Source: Bacillota bacterium
GTDB lineage: Bacteria > Bacillota > Clostridia > Lachnospirales > Lachnospiraceae
DNA: 49,641 bases
Direction of reading: 5' to 3'
Assembly (NCBI GenBank): GCA_023391695.1
Contig: JAEWAK010000023.1
Location: 1-49,641, forward strand
Positions 32,950-41,863 of this stretch are shown here, in pieces. How positions within the stretch are numbered: the first letter of the stretch is position 1; each line of letters opens with the position of its first letter. The notes under the pieces are model-generated. The model was not told where the DNA came from, did no database searches, and worked only from the letters and a program-made list of their open reading frames with translations. Made by a program: the position numbers and the translations under genes.

Positions 32950-35427
32950 TTGGAGGATAATAGGAATAAAGATAAGAATTTTAGTATTTCACGAAGAGGA
33001 TATCTAAAAGAAAAATACAATGACCGTTTTCTGCTGCGTCTGGTGTCTTCTTACAGCTTTCTTTTGGTTATCATTCTAATTTTGGGAATGCTCATGTATT
33101 ATTATGGGATGAATAATATAAAAAAGGATTTACTGAAAGAAAACCAGGTAAACTTAGAAAAAGCAATTTCCGATGTTGACAGCAGTTTTAAAATCATGTC
33201 TTCTTTTAATTCCCAGATTGCAAATAGCACGGAAATTGTTAAACTAATGCAGAACAATACCGTTAACTATCTATATTTTCTACAGGCCTGGGAGGCAAAA
33301 AAAAATCTGCAGAACCTTTTATCCATACAGAATATGACATTTTTTGAAGATGTCTTTCTGTATTTTTACGAAACGGATTATATCCTTTCCGCGAATGAAT
33401 TTGAGAACAGCAGTTTATATTATCAATTTAATAAACGGTATAACGAGGAATATTATTCGGATTATATAGAGATGCTTACCAATCCCGTATATTTTGGCAA
33501 ACCTCAAAGTCTTAGTAAATTTTCAAATACCAGGGATGACTTTTTACTCTATACCTATCCCATGTCCATATACAGGAATTACTCCAGAGCGCCGGTTACC
33601 ATCTGCTACCGGATTGATAAAACTTATTTTGAGAAAATTTTTTCCGGCTTAAATATCTATGAGACCGGTTTTATTTATATTAAAGACGGGGACGGAAAAG
33701 AAATTCTCCGCCTTACGGCACCTTCTTCCCTGGACTTTACCGCCGAAGAATTAAACCTGGAAATGGGGAACATTGAAAACACAGGTTATATTACCATTAA
33801 TCACGAAAATATGGTTATTACCCAGGTAACCTCCAATAATAACCTTTGGACTTATTATCTGATTCAGCCCTCCTCTATGGTTTTTCATGACCTGGCCTTT
33901 TTCCAAAAGATTTACTGGGCGGTAATTGTGCTGGTTTTCGTTTTGGGGCTGTTCCTGCTGGTTTTATTAAGCTGGAAGAATTTAAAGCCCATAAAACAAA
34001 TCGAATTTATCTTGAAAAATTCTTTTGCAGGCGAAGAGAATACGCCTAAAATCAAAGATCATGATGTTATGTATTCCATAGACCACTATGTAAATTTATT
34101 GATTGATAAAAAGGTAAACCTCCAGGCAACCCTGGAACATCAGCGGCCCATTATATTTTCCGCCTATTTGGCAAGGCTGATGAAAGGTTTGGCGGATTCC
34201 GGCCAGGAAATGGAACAGATTGCAAAAGCCCTGGATTTAAATAATAAGGACAGCCGGTACTTAATTTTATACCTGGGGGTATATCTTAATGAGCTAGAGT
34301 TCTATATTGATGATTTTGTTCAGAATAAAAACAGTTTTCAGGAAATTATCAGAGAAGTGTTGGAGCGTAATTTTGAGGATAAGATCTTAATCTACGAAGC
34401 AGATTTTCAGTCCTATGCAATCCTTATCCGGCTGGAGGCGGAGGATAAGGCGGAAGATACGGTAAAGAAAAATTTTACCCCGGAACCGTTTTCAGACTTT
34501 TCTTTCTCCGGCGTACCGGCGAATTGTACTTTATCGGGTTTGCCGGCAGACTGTTTCGGGGAGGACATATTCAGAAGGGTCTGCGGTCAGTTCCACAAGG
34601 CATATAAAGAGTTGAAGGACGATTATTCCCTGATCATATACGGGGGTATCAGTGAGATTTTTACTGATTTGCTGCAAACCTGGCAGGCTTGCCAGCACGC
34701 TTTAGAAGCCTTAAGATATGCCGGACCGGAGCAGATTCTGCAGTTGTATAAGGAAATCAAAAAGGATATGGACCAATATGTCTATCCCATTGAAATGGAG
34801 GGACAGGTACTTAATTTTATAACTAACGGCAAAGAAAACCAGGTACAGAAGCTTCTTAAAAATATTTTCCAGGATAATTTTGTGGAACGTTCCTTATCCA
34901 TTACCATGAGTAAATGGCTCCTTTCCGATTTAAGGAATACCCTGCTGAAAATCAGGTTTATGCTTCCAGAAGATACAGACCGGTCGGAAAAGGAAAAATT
35001 AGATGAGAAATTCGGACGCAAAAAAAGCTTCGAACTGATTGAGGAAATAGCTATGGACTTATGCCGGATTTTTGAGGCCAGGTTGAAAAATTATGGAATT
35101 ATTGAGCAGATACAGGAATACATAAGGGAAAATTTTATGGACAGCTCTTTATCTTTAAGTAAAATATCCCAGGAATTTGACATATCGGAAAGTTATTTTT
35201 CTTATCTTTTTAAAAAAGTTACCTGCCAGAATTTTTCCGAGTACCTGGAAAAAATACGGATAATGAAAGCAATTAATCTCTTGCAGGTAACAGAGCTGAA
35301 TGTAAACGAAATTGCGGAAAAGGTCGGCTATACCAATTGTGTTTCCTTCCGCAGGGCGTTTAAACGGGTATACGGAACCAATCCGGCAGCCTTAAGGAGC
35401 GGTAATTCATTTACCTATGAGGGGTAA
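32950..35427 (+). CDS. Membrane-bound AraC-family regulator with extracellular sensor
   Basis: An 825-residue one-component regulator. TM1 lies about 31-53 (FLLVIILILGMLMYYYG), an extracellular Cache-like region follows to about 318, and TM2 lies about 320-342 (VIVLVFVLGLFLLVLL). A long cytoplasmic linker (about 345-710) precedes the C-terminal AraC-type double helix-turn-helix at about 718-815 (LSKISQEFDISESYFSYLFK and IAEKVGYTNCVSFRRAFKRV). It lacks kinase and receiver domains, so the external signal is passed straight to DNA binding. This architecture is common beside LplA/B/C-type transporters in Clostridia and Paenibacilli. The start codon is TTG, 9 bases after GGAGAGAGGG. It probably controls the operon at 35734, which follows in the same direction. 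Confidence 0.9.
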   Translation: MEDNRNKDKNFSISRRGYLKEKYNDRFLLRLVSSYSFLLVIILILGMLMYYYGMNNIKKDLLKENQVNLEKAISDVDSSFKIMSSFNSQIANSTEIVKLMQNNTVNYLYFLQAWEAKKNLQNLLSIQNMTFFEDVFLYFYETDYILSANEFENSSLYYQFNKRYNEEYYSDYIEMLTNPVYFGKPQSLSKFSNTRDDFLLYTYPMSIYRNYSRAPVTICYRIDKTYFEKIFSGLNIYETGFIYIKDGDGKEILRLTAPSSLDFTAEELNLEMGNIENTGYITINHENMVITQVTSNNNLWTYYLIQPSSMVFHDLAFFQKIYWAVIVLVFVLGLFLLVLLSWKNLKPIKQIEFILKNSFAGEENTPKIKDHDVMYSIDHYVNLLIDKKVNLQATLEHQRPIIFSAYLARLMKGLADSGQEMEQIAKALDLNNKDSRYLILYLGVYLNELEFYIDDFVQNKNSFQEIIREVLERNFEDKILIYEADFQSYAILIRLEAEDKAEDTVKKNFTPEPFSDFSFSGVPANCTLSGLPADCFGEDIFRRVCGQFHKAYKELKDDYSLIIYGGISEIFTDLLQTWQACQHALEALRYAGPEQILQLYKEIKKDMDQYVYPIEMEGQVLNFITNGKENQVQKLLKNIFQDNFVERSLSITMSKWLLSDLRNTLLKIRFMLPEDTDRSEKEKLDEKFGRKKSFELIEEIAMDLCRIFEARLKNYGIIEQIQEYIRENFMDSSLSLSKISQEFDISESYFSYLFKKVTCQNFSEYLEKIRIMKAINLLQVTELNVNEIAEKVGYTNCVSFRRAFKRVYGTNPAALRSGNSFTYEG

Positions 35428-35538
35428 GAGAGCCTCACAGTAACCTGGAAAGGAGCAGAGGGAAGTCTTAAAGGAAAGAGCTCCCCGGGCAAGGCAGGTA
35501 AAGGGTAATGAGTTGTATTTATATACGAAAGATTCCGC

Positions 35539-35618
35539 GTTTAAAGTGAAAATAAGGTAAAAATAACGGAACATAAATATTGTATCCCCTAAAAAAATAT
35601 TGTTCCTTGTTTAAAGTG
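35539..35618 (+). promoter_or_regulatory. Direct repeats, candidate regulator-binding sites
   Basis: GTTTAAAGTG occurs at 35539-35548 and again at 35609-35618, spaced 70 bases (about seven helical turns). An imperfect inverted repeat (GGAACATAAATATT/AAATATTGTTCC) lies between. Paired direct repeats are typical AraC-type sites, and the binding-protein gene starts 115 bases downstream. Confidence 0.35.
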
Positions 35619-35733
35619 TACAGGATAATATACCATAATTATAGCTTTAAGATAAAAAATATCCAAATCTTAAACAACCGCATCTTAAATTGAATTATAA
35701 TGGGATGGGGTAAAAAAACAAGGAGGGTATTAT

Positions 35734-37287
35734 ATGAGAAAGAGTTTGTTAAAAAGGTTACTGACAGTATTTCTGGCAGCGGTAATGGTGTTAACTCCGC
35801 TTACACTGGCTGCCTGTGGAAAAGGTGAGGAAACAGGGCCGGCTACGGCTTCCGTCACAGGCAATGAAACAACTGGCGAAAGTGCAACAACAGGGGATAC
35901 GGCAAAAGCAGAAGGGATTGTAAAACCGGAGAAAATAACCATTATGGTTGACGGTACACTTCTGGATAAGGCTTCCGGGCAGGGTGAATTTGCGGCTGAA
36001 TTTAAAGAAATAACAGGTGTGGAACTTGAAATCATTCAACCGGACCATAACACTTATGATGACCAGGTTGCCCTGGCATTTACCAGTGATTCGGTGCCGG
36101 ATGCCTTGATTTTAAGCAATCAGCAATTTACCGCTTATGCAACCCAGGGGGCCCTTTGGGATATGACCGGTGCCTGGGAGAATTCCGGTGCCAAGGCTTC
36201 GGGTCAAATGAAAGAAGAATACATAGAGGCTTTAAAAGTAGGCGGATCCCTTTACGGTTTTTCACCTGCCAGCGGTAATGGCTGTATTACCTATATAAGG
36301 CAGGACTGGCTGGATAATTTGGGGTTATCTGTTCCAACTACTTATGATGAATATATTGAAGTGCTGAGGGCTTTTACGGAGGATGATCCGGACGGAAACG
36401 GAAAAGACGATACCTATGGTGTAACGGCAGCCGGTATTATAGGAACAGAAATTCCTTATACCAATTACTTGCCGGAATTCTGGCAGGATGCTTATCCGGA
36501 TTTCTACCAGCAAGAAGATGGTACCTGGGCTGACGGTTTCCGGGAAGAACCTGCGGCAAAGGCACTGACAAGGTTAAAAGATGCCTACGGCAGAGGTTAT
36601 CTTGATATGGAAGTCGCAACCAATACTACTTCTGCCTGCCGTGATAAGTTTTATGCCGGCAATACGGGGGTATTTACCTATTGGGCCGGAAAATGGAATA
36701 TGACCCTGGAACAGAATGTCCAGTCCACATTTCCGGATGCGAAGCTTACGGCTATTGCTCCTATTAAGGAATTAGGCACTTATATTGAAAGACAGCCGCC
36801 GGTTTGGGCAATTACCAAGTCTTGTGAAAATCCCGAAGGCGTATACAAATATCTTATTGAATCCATGGCAGACGGCGGAGCGGGCCAGATGTTATGGACC
36901 TACGGCGTGGAAGGACTTCATTATGAAAAGGATGCGGCCGGTAATTATAAACAGCTTCCCGATCCGGAAGTACCGGATAATACTTTCCTTTCCGCCCATA
37001 TCGATCCCGTTTTATCTATCCGGCAATGGGAGGATCCTTTATATTCCGTTCGGGATGCAAGAATTAAGACTTCTGCCGAACTGTTTCAGGCCAACAGTAA
37101 AATTGCACGTCTTGTTGTGCCTTCGGAAACCATGTCTGCCAATATGGCTACCTTACTGGATGCAAGGAGTATTATTGTTTCTAACGTGGTAACAGGAGAT
37201 CTGTCCGTGGAAGACGGTATGGCCCAATATGAAAAAGAACAGGGAGCCTTATCGGATACCATTCTTTCGGAGTTAAATAATAAATAA
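35734..37287 (+). CDS. Extracellular sugar-binding lipoprotein (LplA-like)
   Basis: A 517-residue substrate-binding protein of the large LplA-type group. The signal has a basic start, a hydrophobic core and lipobox LAAC with lipidated C28; a Thr/Gly/Ala-rich linker follows. The mature domain shows early VELEIIQPDH, the G-S-L-Y-G-F-S-P hinge block near 170, a calcium-like D-P-D-G-N-G-K-D-D loop at about 218-226 (typical of alginate/oligosaccharide binders), and a late P-x-W-x-I-T-K segment. It delivers oligosaccharides to the permeases encoded at 37547 and 38487. The broken GH43 gene nearby hints at pentose-containing sugars, but the ligand is not certain. AAGGAGGG precedes the ATG. Confidence 0.92.
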   Translation: MRKSLLKRLLTVFLAAVMVLTPLTLAACGKGEETGPATASVTGNETTGESATTGDTAKAEGIVKPEKITIMVDGTLLDKASGQGEFAAEFKEITGVELEIIQPDHNTYDDQVALAFTSDSVPDALILSNQQFTAYATQGALWDMTGAWENSGAKASGQMKEEYIEALKVGGSLYGFSPASGNGCITYIRQDWLDNLGLSVPTTYDEYIEVLRAFTEDDPDGNGKDDTYGVTAAGIIGTEIPYTNYLPEFWQDAYPDFYQQEDGTWADGFREEPAAKALTRLKDAYGRGYLDMEVATNTTSACRDKFYAGNTGVFTYWAGKWNMTLEQNVQSTFPDAKLTAIAPIKELGTYIERQPPVWAITKSCENPEGVYKYLIESMADGGAGQMLWTYGVEGLHYEKDAAGNYKQLPDPEVPDNTFLSAHIDPVLSIRQWEDPLYSVRDARIKTSAELFQANSKIARLVVPSETMSANMATLLDARSIIVSNVVTGDLSVEDGMAQYEKEQGALSDTILSELNNK

Positions 37288-37303
37288 AGGGCTTAACAAC
37301 GAT

Positions 37304-37360
37304 AGGAACTGTTGTAAATGAATACTTTCCGGTGTTTTATTTGCGGCAGTTCCTGTTTTA
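37304..37360 (+). terminator. Hairpin/attenuator after the binding-protein gene
   Basis: A 16-bp stem with three G-U pairs (AGGAACTGTTGTAAAT with ATTTGCGGCAGTTCCT) is followed by GTTTTATT. It is likely a leaky terminator that reduces transcription of the downstream permeases relative to the binding protein. Confidence 0.65.
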
Positions 37361-37366
37361 TTACTT

Positions 37367-37528
37367 AGGGTATGTCTGACAACTCATCGCACCGTTCTGA
37401 ACGCCCCACTTTGCGGAATACTGCGTCGCAATTTTGGGAACGTAGACCCGCTACGCTCCCAAAATCGCTCCTTGTCTCCCACAAAGTGGAACATTCAGCC
37501 CGGCACAAGCAGTTTTCAGACACACCCT
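37367..37528. repeat. 162-bp palindromic MITE-like element (family A, copy 3)
   Basis: Terminal inverted repeats AGGGTATGTCTGACAAC and the complement of GTTTTCAGACACACCCT match at 15 of 17 positions. The 15-base core (37389-37403), the CCACTTTG/CAAAGTGG pair and the CGTAGACCCGCTACG apex are present. It lies inside an operon, between the binding-protein gene and its first permease gene, and ends 18 bases before the permease start. Confidence 0.85.
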
Positions 37529-37546
37529 AGGATCGGAAGGTATCGT

Positions 37547-38485
37547 ATGAAGCTGAAATCAAATAATATTACAAAATCAAACGGCAGGTTAAACAAAACA
37601 ATATGGAAGTACCGGTGGTTTTACATCATGATCTTACCGGTTATCATTCTTGCACTGATGTTTTTCTATTACCCTATGCTTGGCATCCGGTATGCATTTT
37701 TTGAATATACACCTTTTAAGGGGCCGGATTTTACGGGTACGGATAATTTCCGGAATTTGTTTGCCAACAATCAGTTCTGGATAGCCTTTAAAAATACCAT
37801 TATTATCAGTATAACCAAGCTGTTACTGACAACTTTCATTGCTGTTGTGGTCTCCCTGCTTTTGAATGAAGTGGCTAATCTTGCGGCTAAAAAATTTTTC
37901 CAGACATTGATCTATCTTCCCCATTTCTTGTCCTGGGTTGTGGTAGCGTCGATTTTCTCTATTATATTGTCACCTCAGCATGGATTTTTTAATGAAATAC
38001 TAATTCATTTAGGTATCATTGATTCGCCTGTCTATTTTATGGCGGAAAGTGTCTGGTGGAGAAAGGTTTATTATGCCGTGAATATATGGAAAGAGACCGG
38101 GTGGGGAACGATCATTTATCTGGCGGCATTAACGGGTATCGATCCCCAGCTTTATGAGGCGGCGGCCATTGACGGTGCAAACCGCTTTAATAAAATGCGT
38201 TTTATTACCCTGCCTGGCCTGACCCAGACCATTATAATTGTATTAATACTGAATCTGGCAAAGATTATGAACCTGTTTGAATCCGTATTTGTCATGTACA
38301 GTCCTAAAGTCTATAATGTGGCAGATGTTTTGCAGACATATATTTACCGGCAGACTTTAACGACTCCCGTACCCAATTTCGGGTATACCACGGCGGTGGG
38401 ATTGTTTTCTTCCGTTATCGGATGCATATTGGTTTTAATCTGCAATGCTGCAAGCAAAAAAGTCCGGGGAAGGGGTATTTTATAA
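37547..38485 (+). CDS. Sugar ABC transporter permease, LplB type
   Basis: A 312-residue membrane subunit with six segments. The start YRWFYIMILPVIILALMFFY and Y-P-M-L-G-I-R-Y-A-F, the EAA loop EAAAIDGANRFNKMRFITLP at about 205-224, and the Q-T-Y-I-Y-R-Q-T ending are LplB-like. The frame reaches back through the family A repeat to 37472, adding 25 repeat-encoded residues. GGAAGG 6 bases before ATG 37547 gives a typical start, so I exclude them. Partner permease 1 base after its stop; binding protein upstream. As in the other sugar loci no ATPase gene is present. The MITE-like insertion just before its ribosome site could affect its expression. Confidence 0.93.
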   Translation: MKLKSNNITKSNGRLNKTIWKYRWFYIMILPVIILALMFFYYPMLGIRYAFFEYTPFKGPDFTGTDNFRNLFANNQFWIAFKNTIIISITKLLLTTFIAVVVSLLLNEVANLAAKKFFQTLIYLPHFLSWVVVASIFSIILSPQHGFFNEILIHLGIIDSPVYFMAESVWWRKVYYAVNIWKETGWGTIIYLAALTGIDPQLYEAAAIDGANRFNKMRFITLPGLTQTIIIVLILNLAKIMNLFESVFVMYSPKVYNVADVLQTYIYRQTLTTPVPNFGYTTAVGLFSSVIGCILVLICNAASKKVRGRGIL

Positions 38486-38486
38486 T

Positions 38487-39353
38487 ATGCAAAATAGAAT
38501 GATGAAAAGGAAATTTAAAAAGCTTTTCAGTATAGACCTGATAATTTATCTGATTTTTATCTTTGTGACCTTTGTAACCATAATACCTTTGCTGAAAATA
38601 TTTGTAGATTCCATTGATGCAACGGCCAACTACGGTATTAATCTCTGGCCGAAAAAAGCAGTGCTGAGCGGTTATGAAATTATTGTAACAACCGTGGCTC
38701 TTTATAAACCCTTTTTGGTATCCATATATGTTACCCTGGTTGGAACCCTGTTAGGTCTGGCTGTCTCCACAGTGGCAGGATATGTCCTTATGCAGTATGA
38801 GATGCCCGGCAGGAAATTCTTAAGTTATATGCTGTTATTCACCATGATCTTCCACGGCGGTATGGTGCCTACTTATCTGGCCATGCGCCAATATGATTTG
38901 ATAAACAGCCTTTGGGCAATCATTCTTCCGGCCAGCCTGAATGTTTACAATACCGTTTTAATGCGGAATTTCTTTGAAGGCATCCCGGTGAGCTTATTCG
39001 ATGCGGCGTCCATTGACGGCTGTTCCCCGGTTAAAATATTCTTTTCCGTAATTCTGCCTCTTTCCAAAGCGGCCCTTGCCTCCATAGGGCTTATGTTTGC
39101 CGTAAGCTATTGGAATGAATATACCAATTTTACCATTTATATATCCGATTCTAATTTAAGAAACTTCCAGGTTATGCTAAGGAACCTGATTATTGAAGAT
39201 ACGTCCCTGGCCGCGGCCTCCTCGGCGGGAGTATACCAGAATACGGTCAAAAGTGCGGCGATTATGGTTGCCATTATTCCGTTTATGATTTTATACCCGT
39301 TTTTACAGAAATATTTTGTAAAAGGAATTAATATGGGGGCGGTTAAAGAATAA
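38487..39353 (+). CDS. Sugar ABC transporter permease, LplC type
   Basis: A 288-residue partner permease with six membrane segments. Typical features: IDLIIYLIFIFVTFVTIIPL, the MFHGG-like IFHGGMVPTYL block, and the EAA-equivalent loop D-A-A-S-I-D-G-C-S-P-V-K-I-F-F-S-V-I-L-P near 177-196. It ends F-V-K-G-I-N-M-G-A-V-K-E. It begins 1 base after the LplB-type gene with GGGGAAGGGG upstream (codons back to 38445 overlap that gene and are not needed). It completes the oligosaccharide importer with the lipoprotein encoded at 35734. A strong bidirectional hairpin follows at 39536. Confidence 0.93.
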   Translation: MQNRMMKRKFKKLFSIDLIIYLIFIFVTFVTIIPLLKIFVDSIDATANYGINLWPKKAVLSGYEIIVTTVALYKPFLVSIYVTLVGTLLGLAVSTVAGYVLMQYEMPGRKFLSYMLLFTMIFHGGMVPTYLAMRQYDLINSLWAIILPASLNVYNTVLMRNFFEGIPVSLFDAASIDGCSPVKIFFSVILPLSKAALASIGLMFAVSYWNEYTNFTIYISDSNLRNFQVMLRNLIIEDTSLAAASSAGVYQNTVKSAAIMVAIIPFMILYPFLQKYFVKGINMGAVKE

Positions 39354-39422
39354 GGTGCGCCTGGAAAAGGGCAGGTAGACTTACGAAACAAATCCGGTCC
39401 GTAAGATCAGCCCTACTAATGT

Positions 39423-39468
39423 ATTATCGAAATAATGTTATTACCGAAATAATATATTACCGAAAACT
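39423..39468 (+). repeat. Three short tandem units
   Basis: ATTATCGAAATAATGTT, ATTACCGAAATAATAT and ATTACCGAAAACTG are degenerate copies of a 16-17 base unit between the LplC-type gene and a terminator. They are probably slippage products. Confidence 0.55.
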
Positions 39469-39535
39469 GTAACATCTATAAAATAGCCAACATAGAGAAA
39501 AAAGTCCCCCTGGGCGGGATCAAGAAAGATAAGAA

Positions 39536-39603
39536 GGAGCTTTTGCAAAATAAATCTGATAACCCGGTATCATTATGCCGGGCGGTGATTTTGCAAAAGC
39601 TCC
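39536..39603. terminator. Hairpin between convergent LplC-type and LRR genes
   Basis: A perfect 16-bp stem (GGAGCTTTTGCAAAAT and its complement) encloses a smaller CCCGG/CCGGG hairpin. It has no T-run but lies at the point where two transcripts converge, so a bidirectional stop signal is likely. Confidence 0.6.
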
Positions 39604-39637
39604 AATGGTGTTTACCGGATAAGGTGCTGTAAAATAT

Positions 39638-41599
39638 CTATAACTTTACCTTGCTGACTGTACTGTATTTTCCATATACCTTTTTCCCGCAGGAGTCTAA
39701 TTTATAAGCCCGGACTTTGATGTAATAGGTCTTTCCTTTTTTCAGATTTGTCATCCCGTATTTTAATGATTGGGTAGTGACGGTTTTTTTACCGGAAGTA
39801 AAGGCGGAATTATTGGCATATACAATTTGATAGCCTTTTGCACCGGATACGGACTTCAGATTCAGTGTAATCCTGGTTGCTGAGGCCTTCTTAGCACTGG
39901 TGATTTTAGCCTGCGCCGTACTTACTTTCGTCCACCTTGCGATTAAATTGATATCGCCCATGCTGCCTTTCGGGATTTCCGATACCTTGCTCAGTTTATA
40001 TTCGTCATCATAGCGTTTCGTATAATTGCCGTATATATCCCTGGCATAAGTGGTATACCAATATTGAAAAACATATCCCGGCAGGGTAGGCTTTTTTAAC
40101 TGGAAGGTTTTTGTATTCCTGGTATAACAGGAGGGATTGTCAGGAAAACTTGCATTATCTGAATCTATCCCGGAAGTATAACGAATGGTAAAAGTTCCGT
40201 CAAAAGCCAGAAAATCAATGTCATACGGATTACTTTCACAATACTTCTCAATAGGAGTGTTGTGATAGCCGTATATGATAATCCGGTTATCGGACCATAT
40301 ATCATCATCTTGATCCTTTACAAATATGTTTTCTCCGAACGTGGTGACAGAAGGCGGTACAACGACAGTTCCGGTGACAAAAGGGAAGGCATAACTTCCG
40401 ATGCCGGTTATAGTATCGGGAATTACAATGTCATTTCTTTCAAAGGATAAATAAATTGCTGTTTTTTCTTTATTATACAATACGCCGTCTTCATAAACAA
40501 AATTTGCCGCTTCTCCAGTATCCGATAAAGTTAGTGTATTTAGTTTTTTACATAGTTCAAAGGACTGTTTTCCAAAGGATTCAAGGGAAGAGGGCAGAGA
40601 GATTTCCTCCAGATTATAACAGGCAAAAAAGGTATTGTCACCTAACCGTTTAAACGTTCCGGGAAAAATAACCCTGGTAACACCTGTTCCGTCTAAGGAA
40701 TCCTCGAAAACATTTTCAGCTGTTTCAACAATCCCATCCGGGAGGGTAACAACACCGTTAGCGCTGGGATAATTGATCAGGACAGTTTTATCCTTATTGT
40801 ACAGCATGATTTTATCGGAAGAAAAATATGGATTCTCTGAACTGACCTGAATATCGGTTAATAAGCAGGATTCATTAAAGAGACCCGTACCGATAGACGA
40901 AACAGCTGCCGGTATAGTAAAATTCTTCAGGGAATAACATTCTGCAAAAGCGTAATCCCCAATTGCAGCCACACTGTCCGGTAATGTAACGGAGGTTAGA
41001 TTCCTGCAAGAGGAGAATGCTTGGTTTCCAATAGTCTTTAAATTATTTGACCAGGTAATATCTTTAATATTACTCTTCCAAAACGCTTTTTCACCAATGG
41101 CAGTTACACTGTCCGGTATCACAATACTGGTAAAATCCGTTCCGTAGAAAGTAGAAGCTTTTATCTCCTTTATACTGTTCGGTAAAGTTATTTCCGCCAG
41201 ATTGGTTGCTTCAAAAGCGCCCTCATCAATCTCGGTTATGCTGTCCGGCAGGTTTATCTTTACCAGATCCGACATACGGAATGCAGATTTGCCGATTTTA
41301 GTAACACCGTCCGATAAAGAGACTTCCGTTACGGATGAGGACAAAAATGCTTCCTTTCCGATTTCGGTTACGCTGCCTGGAAGAATGACCTTTGATATCT
41401 CGGAACGCATAAAAGCATTATCTCCGATCTTTGTTACACCTTCCGGCACGGTAACCGTTTTGTCATTTCCGTTATATTTGTTCAAAACTCCGTTCACAAT
41501 TTCAAATTCCGAACCCTCTGCTTTTGTCTGGAACGGAGTAATAATAAATAACAGGAATGCACTTATGGCAAGTAACAGGGGCATATAAAGTTTTTTCAT
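39638..41599 (-). CDS. Secreted leucine-rich-repeat (BspA-type) surface protein
   Basis: A 653-residue exported protein. A signal peptide (KKLYMPLLLAISAFLLFIIT, cleavage near A27) is followed by about a dozen LRR_5 repeats of around 23 residues from 35 to 415, with the consensus L-P-x-S-V-x-x-I-G-x-x-A-F. An InlB/Listeria-Bacteroides-like beta module follows near 470-560 (FTIRYTSG...INLIARWTKV), then a fibronectin-III-like domain near 565-653 (SAKKASATRITLNLKSVSGA, G-K-T-Y-Y-I-K-V-R-A-Y). I see no sortase motif or S-layer repeats, so the anchor is unclear. Such proteins bind proteins or polysaccharides at the surface. It stands alone between two sugar loci. GAAAGGAG precedes the ATG. Confidence 0.9.
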   Translation of the reverse strand: MKKLYMPLLLAISAFLLFIITPFQTKAEGSEFEIVNGVLNKYNGNDKTVTVPEGVTKIGDNAFMRSEISKVILPGSVTEIGKEAFLSSSVTEVSLSDGVTKIGKSAFRMSDLVKINLPDSITEIDEGAFEATNLAEITLPNSIKEIKASTFYGTDFTSIVIPDSVTAIGEKAFWKSNIKDITWSNNLKTIGNQAFSSCRNLTSVTLPDSVAAIGDYAFAECYSLKNFTIPAAVSSIGTGLFNESCLLTDIQVSSENPYFSSDKIMLYNKDKTVLINYPSANGVVTLPDGIVETAENVFEDSLDGTGVTRVIFPGTFKRLGDNTFFACYNLEEISLPSSLESFGKQSFELCKKLNTLTLSDTGEAANFVYEDGVLYNKEKTAIYLSFERNDIVIPDTITGIGSYAFPFVTGTVVVPPSVTTFGENIFVKDQDDDIWSDNRIIIYGYHNTPIEKYCESNPYDIDFLAFDGTFTIRYTSGIDSDNASFPDNPSCYTRNTKTFQLKKPTLPGYVFQYWYTTYARDIYGNYTKRYDDEYKLSKVSEIPKGSMGDINLIARWTKVSTAQAKITSAKKASATRITLNLKSVSGAKGYQIVYANNSAFTSGKKTVTTQSLKYGMTNLKKGKTYYIKVRAYKLDSCGKKVYGKYSTVSKVKL

Positions 41600-41863
41600 G
41601 ATAAACTCCTTTCTTGTTAATTTTGATATTGTTAAAGATATTTTTTCAATAACAATACCTGCTTTAAAACATATTATACTATGTATTTGTCATAATTATG
41701 GTTGTATTTCCAACTTAATGAGAGAAAATTACATTTATAAGCTGTAAAACAGGAAAGAAAGCGGATGGATTTCTTACGATTCAAACCATACCGGAGCCAG
41801 ACGTTTTGGAGAACAAACAGCTCTTCTCTAACGGAAAACAAAGCATCCGTTAAAGAAGAGCCG

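Noticed and set aside
37472..37546. 25-codon extension of the LplB-type permease
   Set aside because: It is encoded by the family A repeat; the GGAAGG site before 37547 gives a normal N-terminus.
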